In this document: piece by piece, positions 51,005 to 60,379 of the stretch
How the letters are laid out: every line of letters begins with the position of its first letter
Numbering within the stretch: position 1 is the stretch's first letter
Assembly (NCBI GenBank): GCA_026874595.1
Contig: CM049318.1
Span: 42,820,456-42,884,455, forward strand
Reading direction: 5' to 3'
Source: Sipunculus nudus
Taxonomy: Eukaryota > Annelida > Sipuncula > Golfingiida > Sipunculidae
Length of the DNA stretch: 64,000 nucleotides
Notes under the pieces: generated by a model
What the model saw: only the letters and a program-made list of their open reading frames with translations
What the model was told of the DNA's origin: nothing
Databases searched by the model: none
Position numbers and translations under genes: made by a program

Positions 51005-51205
51005 TCTATAAGAGCCCTGCGCGGGCCGGAATTTAGAGCCCGCACTCGCCCCGCAAAATGACCCAAAGGCCCGCATCCGCACCGCCCCACAGTTGTGAAA
51101 ACCCGCCCCGCACCTATAAAAAATAAATCGACCCGCACCCGCCCCGCACATTAAGCTTTCAGCCCGCATCCGCCCCGCATTTTTACCAAAATTCAACCCG
51201 CATTC
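51005..51205. repeat. C-rich degenerate short repeat
   Basis: 'cccgcatccgccccgca' and variants recur about ten times, a sharp base-composition change from the AT-rich surroundings. Similar CCCGCAC-type runs occur near the ends of some hAT-like elements, but no partner end or 8-bp duplication could be found here. Confidence 0.5.
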
Positions 51206-51779
51206 AAGCCGCAAATAAACATAAGACATGATAAGAAACAACCAAAAAGGTGGCCAACTAAAAATATATGATTTATTTTCATATATTTATAATGCATGAA
51301 TGACCACCTTCTTTTATTATATACCATGATTTGCTGATGGTATGACGTTTCCTGTTTTTTTTTTTCACTTGTGTTTTATTTTTATTTTAAAGAAATTACC
51401 ACTTACCCAAATTCGATTATTTACCGTGATACAAGTGGAAATGTCAGTAACTTTGACACACTAATCAAATATTGCCTTTGTTTCCCCTTTAAACATTTAA
51501 AGTAATTATAAATTCAATATATTCAAATATTTAGCTAACAATAAATATCAAAATATAAATAAAGTCTAAACATATTTTCCATGCATATGCTGCTATAAGA
51601 AAACATAAACAAACTCAAGCATAAAGCAATCATTTTCTATCAAGTTTGTATGTCTAGAGTCACACCACTATAGCTGGTCACTAGCTGCACTAGCTGGAGG
51701 ATAGTATTTTCTAAACACAGTTCACACCTTTTATTTGACAAAGACATCCGATCCTGTTCAGTGATGATCAGCTAATTAT

Positions 51780-51960
51780 CTGAAAATGGAAGGCTGTGGT
51801 GAAGAAATATTTGCATCAAAATTGTCTATAACTGCTTGTACTAAGCCATGAACCTCTGACCGTCTCATCGTTATGGTTTGGTTCATTATCTGACTGCCTC
51901 CGGGGATGGATACTTTGTTACACTTGCGAACCTGGGAGGTATTTTTCAGTGTATTACCCG
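51780..51960 (-). pseudogene. Possible transposase fragment (DNFD motif)
   Basis: The minus strand reads VSIPGGSQIMNQTITMRR and then HGLVQAVIDNFDANISSP, after which the frame is lost. The IDNFDANISSP phrase resembles the FDNFDLLVSTP segment of the 6.6-kb transposon's protein at 4940-4970 and the same region in related invertebrate proteins. The match covers only about 12 residues, so a chance resemblance is possible. Confidence 0.35.
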
Positions 51961-52030
51961 TTTGAGACTAAATAAGAGAAACTCACTGCGTGTGTATTCA
52001 TTATACCCTATATGGCAGGGCCAATAGTAT

Positions 52031-52034
52031 TTAA
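52031..52034. repeat. TTAA target duplication (left)
   Basis: TTAA directly outside the 13-bp TIR; its partner is at 53825-53828. Confidence 0.75.
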
Positions 52035-52214
52035 CACATTCGCTGCCCAGCCAAATATTCCCCCAGTGCCAGGGCCTGCAACAGTCTTAGGGAGGTCCGG
52101 GTGAGTAAGTTCTAGGTGTGAAAAGCTGATAACGAGGGTGTGAAGTCCACCTGGTCCAAGGGCCATAAAACTTGCCTGAGGTGTTATGCACAGAAGGATG
52201 TCATAACCCTGTCC

Positions 52215-52236
52215 GGCCTAATTAGCTAATTAGGCC
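52215..52236. repeat. 22-bp perfect palindrome
   Basis: GGCCTAATTAG followed directly by CTAATTAGGCC, inside the left part of the piggyBac-like element. Confidence 0.9.
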
Positions 52237-52300
52237 TACAGCCAGAAAGGACTTCAAAGGAAACAAGCGCACACAAACACAGATACGCCCTCACATGAAC

Positions 52301-52339
52301 CAATATATATATATATATAATATACATAATATTTGTATA

Positions 52340-52394
<55 letters not shown>
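52301..52394. repeat. (TA)n and (GA)n compound microsatellite
   Basis: Imperfect TA tracts at 52301-52320 and 52345-52370, then GA repeats to 52394. Confidence 0.9.
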
Positions 52395-52638
52395 ATTCAT
52401 GTTTACCCCAGGACCGGGAAAGTCAAGCGGTTCACGCAATAGTGGCTTCTGTACACACTCGGATCGACTTTCGATATATTAGTTGAAATAATAGATGAAT
52501 ATTTATAAAACGTCACAGTTATTATCATGTTTGATCATCAAAGTTCTAATGTCACATCGATCTCGTAGAACTCGCGAGGGTTTGTGTCTTATTCTGGTTT
52601 ATGATTGCTATAAACTATCATCTAAAAATGTGGAAAGA

Positions 52639-52720
52639 TGGCTCAGGGGTTATGTAGTAGGTCAAGAAACACGCGTCGGAACACCGCGCAAGTTCGATCC
52701 CATGCATTGCTTATTTTTTT
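52639..52720 (+). ncRNA. tRNA-derived (SINE-like) segment
   Basis: TGGCTCAGGGG at 52639-52649 fits an RNA polymerase III A box and GTTCGATCC at 52692-52700 fits a B box, 53 bp apart, followed by a T-run near 52712 that could end transcription. No full cloverleaf can be drawn, so a tRNA pseudogene or SINE head is more likely than a working tRNA. Confidence 0.4.
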
Positions 52721-53413
52721 TCTTTTCGTCCATTTTACAAACTTGTATTTTTACTGAAAAAAAATTGCTATTTTGCTTTTCATTACGAACAAACTGATTC
52801 TACCAATCATTATAATTCTAAAAATAGTATTATCTTTTATTACACACAGTCATAGAGTTATTTACATACCGAGGCGATAGCATGATACAGTGGACATCGT
52901 CATTGTCACCGTCAAACGAAGCCGGGAATTATACGAAAATTGCGTGTGATCAAAGTGTAACCTAATATGATCAGCTCTAGGGCTTATGATATAATACATT
53001 ATTATGAATTGTCTGAAAGTCATACGTCGGCGTGCATATGGTGAATTCCAAAGTGCGGTTGGGATTGTCGGTATACTAAAGGGCCAACAAGTACCGCAAG
53101 TGATCGTCCGAGTTTGGTTTCAGAATTTCACAATTTACATGCACTTGTTGGCGAAGGTACTTACACAAGCATATTGTTATATCTAAATGTATAGGATACG
53201 CGAGATAGCTCCAAATATGCCAAACCAATAATATGCAGCCGCGTTCTGATTACCCTGCCGATCTGTGTGTCAGGCATGTGGCACGCGCCCTATTGTTGTT
53301 GATTGCGCAATTGGCTGTCCTAGCGGGGCAATAAACCTGAACGACTTCACGCCTCGCTATCTGGAGTTCACACCTCAGGTGCGATCTATCACACCTCCGT
53401 CTCACCAGCGGGT

Positions 53414-53740
53414 TTGCCGAAATTAAGTGGCCAAAATACGCCCAAATATAAAACTGGACAGATTTTATTGCGGTTCTCGTTTTCGTTTGATTCAAAGGAA
53501 TACTCCTTACACGGTATCAATTTTACACTACAGCGGGTCATGAACTTATTCACGGTAAAGGACGAGAGCCGTGGATATTTTCACGCTCCCAAAACCTTTC
53601 TTGCTTTCGAGTTATCAAGCGCACTGATGAATAAGAAATTTTACTATTTCATGACAAGAAACCAATTTATAAATGAACTACTACTCACCTGCGCAGAGTT
53701 TATTGATAAATTTAAGAGATTTCTTACTGAAAATTGCTGA
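53414..53740 (+). CDS. Unrecognised 108-codon open frame in the piggyBac-like element
   Basis: Starts at ATG 53414 and stops at 53738-53740, just before the right internal repeat. I do not recognise a domain. The predicted protein is rich in Phe and Lys, with no clear signal peptide or membrane segment. It could be the end of a decayed transposase, captured host sequence or a chance frame. Its position next to the TIR is where the C-terminus of a plus-strand transposase would lie, but piggyBac's C-terminal cysteine-rich domain is absent. Confidence 0.25.
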   Translation: MPKLSGQNTPKYKTGQILLRFSFSFDSKEYSLHGINFTLQRVMNLFTVKDESRGYFHAPKTFLAFELSSALMNKKFYYFMTRNQFINELLLTCAEFIDKFKRFLTENC

Positions 53741-53747
53741 TAAATTC

Positions 53748-53810
53748 ATGACGAGTATACCCGTCATAGGCACTGGGGGAATCAGAAAATATGACGAGTA
53801 TACTCGTCAT
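53748..53810. repeat. Paired palindromes at right end of piggyBac-like element
   Basis: ATGACGAGTATACTCGTCAT at 53791-53810 is a perfect 20-bp palindrome. The same sequence with one change (position 14, t to c) occurs at 53748-53767. They bracket the internal inverted repeat at 53769-53782. Confidence 0.9.
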
Positions 53811-53824
53811 AGGCAGCGAAAGTG

Positions 53825-53828
53825 TTAA
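53825..53828. repeat. TTAA target duplication (right)
   Basis: Partner of 52031-52034. Confidence 0.75.
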
Positions 53829-54029
53829 TTAAATTAGGCTATTGCCCAATTAGAATGACAGTTTTCTCATACAGAGGTTGTTGATGTAGTCAATACTGAC
53901 TTATTACACACACTGGAACTGGGGAAAAAAGACGTCTGACAAAAATCTTACTGGTTTCAATGAATCCCCCCCCCCCCCCAATAAACAAACAGCAAAGCTA
54001 GGGTAGCGCAAAAATAATTGTTATATCAA
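53829..54029. other. Unassigned spacer
   Basis: AT-rich, with a C tract at about 53967-53979; nothing recognised. Confidence 0.4.
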
Positions 54030-54781
54030 CAAGGGTCATAAATATTTTAATAATGTTAGCAGCAATCTTGGATCCATCTTAATAATGTATTTACTAAACA
54101 AATTTCTTATGCCCCATTTTATTCCTTGGTTCAGGAGCAAATTATATGAATTGTCTCGAATCATAAGAGAGTAATAGGTATGTTGGTGATTGGCGACCAT
54201 CTTTGAAATAGGAAAAACATGGGGTCCTATAAAATTCTTAATTCTTAGATGGGCCCCTAAAACCCTGGGATAGAATAAGAAATGTTTTTGTAATACCGGT
54301 ATGACAATAAAGAAAACAGTTATAGGTAGATTTAAAGATTTGGCGGCCATCTTGGAAATGAGAAACCAAGGGTCCTATAAGGTATTATATGGTATTAATA
54401 GATTCCTCGGCCCTGAAAACTCTGGGATAGAAGCAAAAATTTTTGTAATATGTCAAATAATAAAAGAGTTATAAGTATTTTCATGATTTGGACGCCATCT
54501 TAGACGCCATCTTGGAAATGAGGAAACTAGAGGTCCTATCACATTTTTAATGGCTTCATTAGATTCCTTGGCCCTGAAAACTCTGGGATAGAAGCAAAAA
54601 TCTTTGTAATATGTCAAAATAATAAAAGGGTTTTTTTTTTATGATTTGGCGGCCATCTTGGACGCCATCTTGCATTTTTCAAATTCCTCAAGGATGCCAG
54701 GGTGGCACCCGTTGGATTTTGAATCAGGACCCCCTAGAGGATCAAAATCCACTGAGAACAACTATGCACCAAATTTTGCAC
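54030..54781 (+). repeat. Dispersed repeat with about 140-bp internal units
   Basis: 'tttggcggccatcttggaaa', 'ccctgaaaactctgggatag' and 'tttttgtaatatgtcaaa' recur at about 140-160-bp spacing, roughly four times, ending in 'actatgcaccaaattttgca'. It seems to resume after the 4.5-kb insertion at 59290 ('tcgtccaaaatcagcg' to 'ccagactatt'), so it is probably the target into which that element inserted. Confidence 0.65.
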
Positions 54782-54785
54782 TACT
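54782..54785. repeat. Target duplication TACT (left)
   Basis: TACT directly before the left TIR; the same TACT follows the right TIR at 59286-59289. Confidence 0.65.
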
Positions 54786-54974
54786 GGGCTAGATTTTCTT
54801 AAGTGTCCACTTTTCAGTTTGGAAAAATGAGCAAAATAAAGTTTCAAATATCGTATTAATAATTATAATGCCTGAAAGTACATGTCTTCTAAAATAAGTG
54901 CCGGAAATTACAGCATCCGGACTGCCCTCCTTCACATTTTGTCATATGAGCAAAATAAGGTGTGCATTCAGTGT

Positions 54975-56113
54975 GTGATCTCCTTTACCTTTTTTACTGA
55001 AGCAGGTGAAATGTCTTCAAATAAAAATGCTCCATGATTCTGCAGTACCTCCGGCACTGTACAGAAAATCATGTATCGAGGAAATAAACGTTGTGGCACT
55101 ATTTGGTGTGTATATAAATGTGTGTCAGTAAAGCATATGAAAAATAAAGGTTGTCTTTCTAGGATAAAACATGTTTTCTGAACATTTTAAAACATGTATT
55201 ACTGATTAATGTGGAACATTAGAAAGTAAGACCTCGGCTGGTTCTGGCCTTTTATCAATGAGACAATATCTCATTTTCCCCAAATTAATTCACTCTTTGA
55301 GCCAGAAGGCAGAAAAAATATTCCATATGTGGCATCAAAACAGAGGTTGACAATGTAAAGGAGAACACAAGGAAGGTATACAAATGTTTATGTATTTGAA
55401 ATACTAAATAGGACAACAAACACCTGTTGAAGGAATGTTTTATTTTAAGTACTTGATATCAGCATTTGTGTTATGATGCATTTACCAGTACCACCATTGT
55501 TAGCAAATTGAACTAGATCTATATGGCCAATAGAACTAGATCTATTTGATCGTTCATCTTAAATTTAATAACCAGTGATGGTTCAGAATAATAGTAATAA
55601 GAACATACCCAAACTTACCACAAATAGATTAAAGGAAACTACCCTCTTTCTGTATGAGCCTGAATCTTAAACTGATAATACAAATAAGTGGGATGGCGAG
55701 ATACTATATTCAGACAATTGGCATGTAAAGGAGAACACCGAAATTATAACCAGATAACTTCTTATTAAGAAGGAACAAATCTATTGCAGACCTAATATAC
55801 ATGCAGGGATTAGTGAGATCTATTTCACCAACAGACATATTGTGCGAATCTGAGAACTATATATGATCAATTATGTTTTTTATTTCTTTGAGATGGGAAA
55901 TATTCATGATCTCAAAAAATATAAAATGCTCGTCTTGAATGAACAATGTTTAATCACTTTTAAAAAGTAAAATGGAAACACAAAATGCTGTAGTTTCAGA
56001 AGAACAGACAGGAAGATAGATAAAGAGATAGGACAGGAAGATAGATAAAAAGATAGGTATGTGATGCAGCAAGATACGGTATATGAAAAGATATTCTATG
56101 TAAAAGAGAACAC
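54975..56113. repeat. Left cluster of GTAAAGGAGWWCAC motifs
   Basis: Copies at 54975-54988 (minus, WW = AT), 55355-55368 (plus, AA), 55725-55738 (plus, AA) and 56100-56113 (plus, AA, with GTAAAAGAG). The spacing of about 370-380 bp is surprisingly even. Confidence 0.9.
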
Positions 56114-56613
56114 CCGCAGAAAAAGTGGATAATGGGGAATCTTATGTATTATAATGACTAAATATGTCTTTTATATAATGTCATGTTGCGCATATGGAGC
56201 CAACTTTATAAACCTGTGTCAAGCCGGTCACATTATTACAAATAAAATAAAAAAGTAATTGTTTTGCAATTAACTTGGGGATTAGATAGTAGGGCCGGTA
56301 TATCTCTCCTTTATTGTGTTTGTACAGTAAGTATATATAAGGCCTTAACAATAAGAATAGAGTGACTGAAAATGCAAACATTGTTATATACAAGGGTATA
56401 ATTAGAGCAATGATATCAGATCGATATGAAGTAAATCAAACTGTGTGCCTGTGTGAGGGTTACAGAGGCTCAAGTTCCTGAAAAAAATATTCAAAGAACT
56501 AACAAATATAATTATATAAAGTTGTGTGGGGGCTGCGGTATGGCAAAATTGCATATGGACTACATTTGCTGTAGGATGTTAAAAGAAAATATATACTGAA
56601 AACATGCTTTTAA

Positions 56614-56955
56614 ATGTATGCATATGTAATTTTAAAAAGGCATAGAAAGCATGTCGAAAGTGTGTTGGGGAAAATTTTAATACATGTAAAATGGGCCCCA
56701 AAAAAACAAATATATTTTATCACAGACATAGCTTTCACTTTTAAAGGTGGCAATCACCTATCTGACCTTTATAAAGGTAATCCTTTAGAGCATATAAAAA
56801 TAGGCCAGAAAACATGGATATCACCACACACAGGCTGCTTGTTTTGTTTTATTAATGTGTTTATAGTATGGGGGGGGGGCTGTCAAAATAATAAAAACAA
56901 ATTCAACATGGGCATCTGGCATCAAGTCAGATATAACCCAGAGCTTTGCAGTTAG
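56614..56955 (+). CDS. Unrecognised 113-codon open frame in the 4.5-kb element
   Basis: An open frame in the motif-free middle of the element. No known domain, and codon content is like the AT-rich background. It may be a chance frame; listed because it is the longest plus-strand frame inside the element. Confidence 0.15.
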   Translation: MYAYVILKRHRKHVESVLGKILIHVKWAPKKQIYFITDIAFTFKGGNHLSDLYKGNPLEHIKIGQKTWISPHTGCLFCFINVFIVWGGGCQNNKNKFNMGIWHQVRYNPELCS

Positions 56956-58146
56956 CAATTTGCAACAAGTGACCTTTCTACCTCGGCATATACATGTTAC
57001 ATGTTATACCCATTTGTCAACATTGCTGTCAACATTTACAAACATGTTGTTGATAAACAAATTCATTCATCCTTCACGAAGGCCTTATATGAACTTTTCA
57101 CAAACAACATTACCCTTAGATCATTTATATATACAGGGGAAGCCAGAAATCACATAAATTCTTTTTCAGAAGGTAGGTGAATCGGCACCTTTAATAATAT
57201 TAAAGCACAGATATAAATAAATATTAAATAAAAGGGAAGTAGAGAGGTATATTGATGCATTGCTTACTTCGTATACATAATTAATGTATTGTATTAGATT
57301 TCTGTTATGAAAAATTCTTAATACATATGTTTATCTACAAGCTCTTTGTAAACACGGTACATGCGCCATTGTTGACAAACAAAAATAACCTTGTTTCCTT
57401 ACATTGTTGGTTCCACATGTGCGGAAGCTGAAAGGTCACTATAGTCGCAAAAAGCCCTTTTCAGTGGCACTGGTTCATCTGACTTGCCACCAGAAGTCCT
57501 TGTTGCATGTATTAAGATTACCTTTGCGGTTCCCACATGTTATAAACATGTGGATATAAACAAGACGATATAAACAAAACGAACAGCCTTTTCGTATTGA
57601 GAACGGCGTTTTCTGGCCTATTTTCATAAAGATATACACGACATTATCTATGCTTAATAGACGTCAGATAGGACCTATATTGACATTTAACATCCATCCT
57701 AGTTCTTTGGGGCTAATGACCAATTGGCAACTTTACTTTACATTTTATCCAGAATATTCAGAACACTGTACCAGTAAAATAAATCAGCAGCTTTTAAATT
57801 TATAAGCATTGCGCATGTGACATCTGACCCTGACCAATCTCAGCTGGATTTAGATGTTATGAAAAATAGTTTGCTTTCTCATGTATTATTTGCAAGATAT
57901 GGTTTGGTTTTATCCTTGTAACAAGGAATTTATGCCTCATTATGTCTTTGCTTTAATTTTGTCATTTAGAAAATTATTGGCATATTGAATATTGGCACCC
58001 CTTGGTGAAAGAATATATATTTTTCATAAAACATAATAGTTAAATCAGTTTATAAGCATCTGAAGATTACTTATAACTCTTATCTGAAACAATCCAGCAC
58101 ACTTCATCAAAAGAAGGTAGCCCTTAAAAGATAAAGATTTAGGGCA

Positions 58147-58888
58147 GTGATCTCCTTTACACACACTGTGAACTCCTTTACAGCTCTTTAATACCACATT
58201 CAAGGGATGACCTATGAGTTAGATGTTCTTACTTTCGCTTTAATATAAAAACAAAAGATGCAAACGAAAAGTATAAATAAATAAAAGTACTAATTTCATG
58301 CTTTGGGCTACTAAATTGGGTCTTTGAAACAGGAGAATGGAATATCGTTTTCATAATGTTACAAGTTGCGTCATAGAAAACATTCATGTGGTATCGACGA
58401 CTCACTTTCTTGGTACTATCTTCAAGAAACACGGTGGGGCTGATGTTCAAAGTGCAAACTTAGAGTCAATATGTAGACACTACCTCTATACAATCTGAGA
58501 CATAAAAGTCTTGGTAAAGGAGAACACGTAAAGGAGTTCACATCCCTGACGTGTTGCCTTCTAATATGAACAGCAGTGTTGTGTATTTCTATATTCATTT
58601 ATTACACAGGGGTCACTAGTAGGCTAGCAATATAGCAGTATGTGTTAACAGTCTGCTGGTACTATGGTAACTCAGGAACTGGACGTAAAGGAGATCACTT
58701 CCTTATCCCATCTCTCTCTGTATCAGAATTTGATTTGTCATATACGTAATAAAACCAGAAGCATACAGAAATAATTGTCGTCAACACAGACCATGGTACC
58801 CAGTAATTAATAAACAATGATACGCCATAGGTTAAGTGATGTTTTAGCTATTTCTATGTATAGCATTTTGTTTTGTAAAGGAGAACAC
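58147..58888. repeat. Right cluster of GTAAAGGAGWWCAC motifs
   Basis: Copies at 58147-58160 (minus, AT), 58168-58181 (minus, TT), 58514-58527 (plus, AA), 58528-58541 (plus, TT, directly abutting the previous copy), 58685-58698 (plus, AT) and 58875-58888 (plus, AA). Confidence 0.9.
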
Positions 58889-59285
58889 ATGACTCTGGAG
58901 ACATTTATTTTTTCGATATTCTTTTCGAAGGTAATAATGCAAGGTGTGCTTTGATATCTTTTTTACAATCATGAGTGTGTATTGCTTGGCTGAACAAAGC
59001 TAATTACTCACCATACTCTCTTTACACTATCTTGCTACTCGATTGAAAATAAAGGATTGCTTTGGCGACATAACATTTCTTTAAAAATCAATTAATTTTT
59101 TAAGTTTTCCATTCAAGAACAAGGACAGTGGTGAGTGCCACCTGGTCATGTTACATATGTACAGCAAGCTCAGATGACGATCTATCCAATGGTACAAGTC
59201 CTGAAGTGAAATCTACTACTGGATTTGAAAAACATGCTGGCGACATAAAAATACATAAAAGTGGACAGTTAAGAAAATCTAGCCC

Positions 59286-59289
59286 TACT
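59286..59289. repeat. Target duplication TACT (right)
   Basis: Partner of 54782-54785. Confidence 0.65.
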
Positions 59290-59899
59290 TCGTCCAAAAT
59301 CAGCGTTTTTCCTCCAGACTATTAGGTCAACACTTCATGCGTCCTTTTTCATTTCGGACAATATGTAATATATTTGATCAAATTAGTAACATGTATTGCT
59401 ATCAAAAAAGGAAATATCCGTTTGGAAGAAAATAAGGAGATGGAACCTGACTTTTCTGGCACCAGCAATGAAACACACTCTATACATACAGTCTGGAGGA
59501 CCCTGGGTGTAGCCTCAAATACTGTTATGCTGGGTCCAAAGGTATCTCGCATTTTCCACAGGACGAAGTGTTCACTGCATCCATAATTAATATTGACATT
59601 CAGCCGAGAGAGATTTACATGAGTTAGTCAATTAATCGTTCCAGAGTCTCGAGATTTCGTTTCAAGCTGTCTCTGGAATCAACCAAAGAGTATTTTACCT
59701 CGACCACCTTGACTTTCGGCCATCAAGGAACCACTAAATCTTTAATATACAATAATCTAAAGCAAAGTGCAGATGTAGAAGTGCACTGAGCCTTAAAGGG
59801 GTTACTTTTTGTCTTGTGATCAATAACCTTTATTGTAAAATAAATATTATAAAATAAACACTGGGTTAATTTTATTTTTAAACCTAAAACATTTAATAT
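59290..59899. other. Spacer, end of dispersed repeat then unassigned
   Basis: The first 50 bp look like the continuation of the repeat interrupted at 54781. The remainder shows nothing I can identify; a 70-codon frame at 59374 has no known motif. Confidence 0.4.
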
Positions 59900-59929
59900 T
59901 TCGAAATTTCCAGTATTGTGGGATCATAA

Positions 59930-60379
59930 GACACCGTGAGATCTTCAGATTTGGAAGGATTATTCATTAACGTGAGCTCTTCAATTTTGGTAGGATTATA
60001 AGATACCGTGAGCTCTTCCATTTTGGTAGGATTATAAGATAACGTGAGCTCTTCAGTTTTGGTAGGATTATACGATAGCTTGAGATCTTCAGTTTTTTTA
60101 GGATTATAAGAAACTGTGGACTCTTCAGTTCTGGCAGGATTTCAGGGAACAATGAGCTACAGTATGATTATAATATAACGTAAATAACTGACAGTTTACA
60201 ATTAATATCTATGTTTACTGAATGTTTACATATATACATTTATATAGATACATGGCACTTCTGCATTTTTCTTCAGTTCTGGCAGGATTATAGGAAGCCG
60301 TGAGCTCCAGTTTGGTATGATGATAAGATACCTTTAGCTCTTCAGTCTGGAAGGATTATAAGAAACCGTGAGCTCTTCG
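59930..60379 (+). repeat. Minisatellite, 36-bp unit, interrupted
   Basis: About six units of 'ggtaggattataagataacg' plus 'tgagctcttcagtttt' at 59930-60150, then 110 bp of unrelated AT-rich sequence, then about three more diverged units at 60270-60379. Confidence 0.85.

Larger units (their letters stand above)
52035..53824. mobile_element. piggyBac-like non-autonomous element, 1.79 kb
   Basis: The left end is CACATTCGCTGCC and the right end, inverted, is CACTTTCGCTGCC (12 of 13 match), both next to TTAA. A second inverted pair, ATTCCCCCAGTGCC, lies at 52057-52070 and in inverse form at 53769-53782. It is 9 bp inside the left TIR but 29 bp inside the right TIR. A 13-bp TIR, an internal inverted repeat with unequal spacing and TTAA duplication are the known layout of piggyBac ends. 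No piggyBac transposase motif is recognisable, so it is non-autonomous or heavily decayed. It contains a TA/GA microsatellite, a tRNA-like segment and an unrecognised 108-codon frame. Confidence 0.8.
54786..59285. mobile_element. 4.5-kb TIR element with repeated 14-bp motif, superfamily unknown
   Basis: The left end GGGCTAGATTTTCTTAA (54786 on) continues as a 29-bp inverted repeat ending near 54814. Its inverse ends at 59285, with 28 of 29 positions matching. TACT flanks both ends. Ten copies of GTAAAGGAGWWCAC (one with a mismatch) lie in the outer parts: 54975, 55355, 55725 and 56100 on the left; 58147, 58168, 58514, 58528, 58685 and 58875 on the right. None lies in the middle 2 kb. No transposase is recognisable, so the copy is probably non-autonomous. 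Known superfamilies with 4-bp duplications include Sola, Chapaev and Academ; I cannot choose between them. Confidence 0.7.

Noticed and set aside
51005-52018. hAT element starting at the C-rich block and ending at 'cagggc' near 52015
   Set aside because: The two ends share only about six bases, and no 8-bp duplication was found.
54975-58888. Glucocorticoid-type response elements (AGAACA half-sites)
   Set aside because: Only some motif copies contain AGAACA; ATC and TTC variants do not, and the conserved part is GTAAAGGAG, which is not part of that element.
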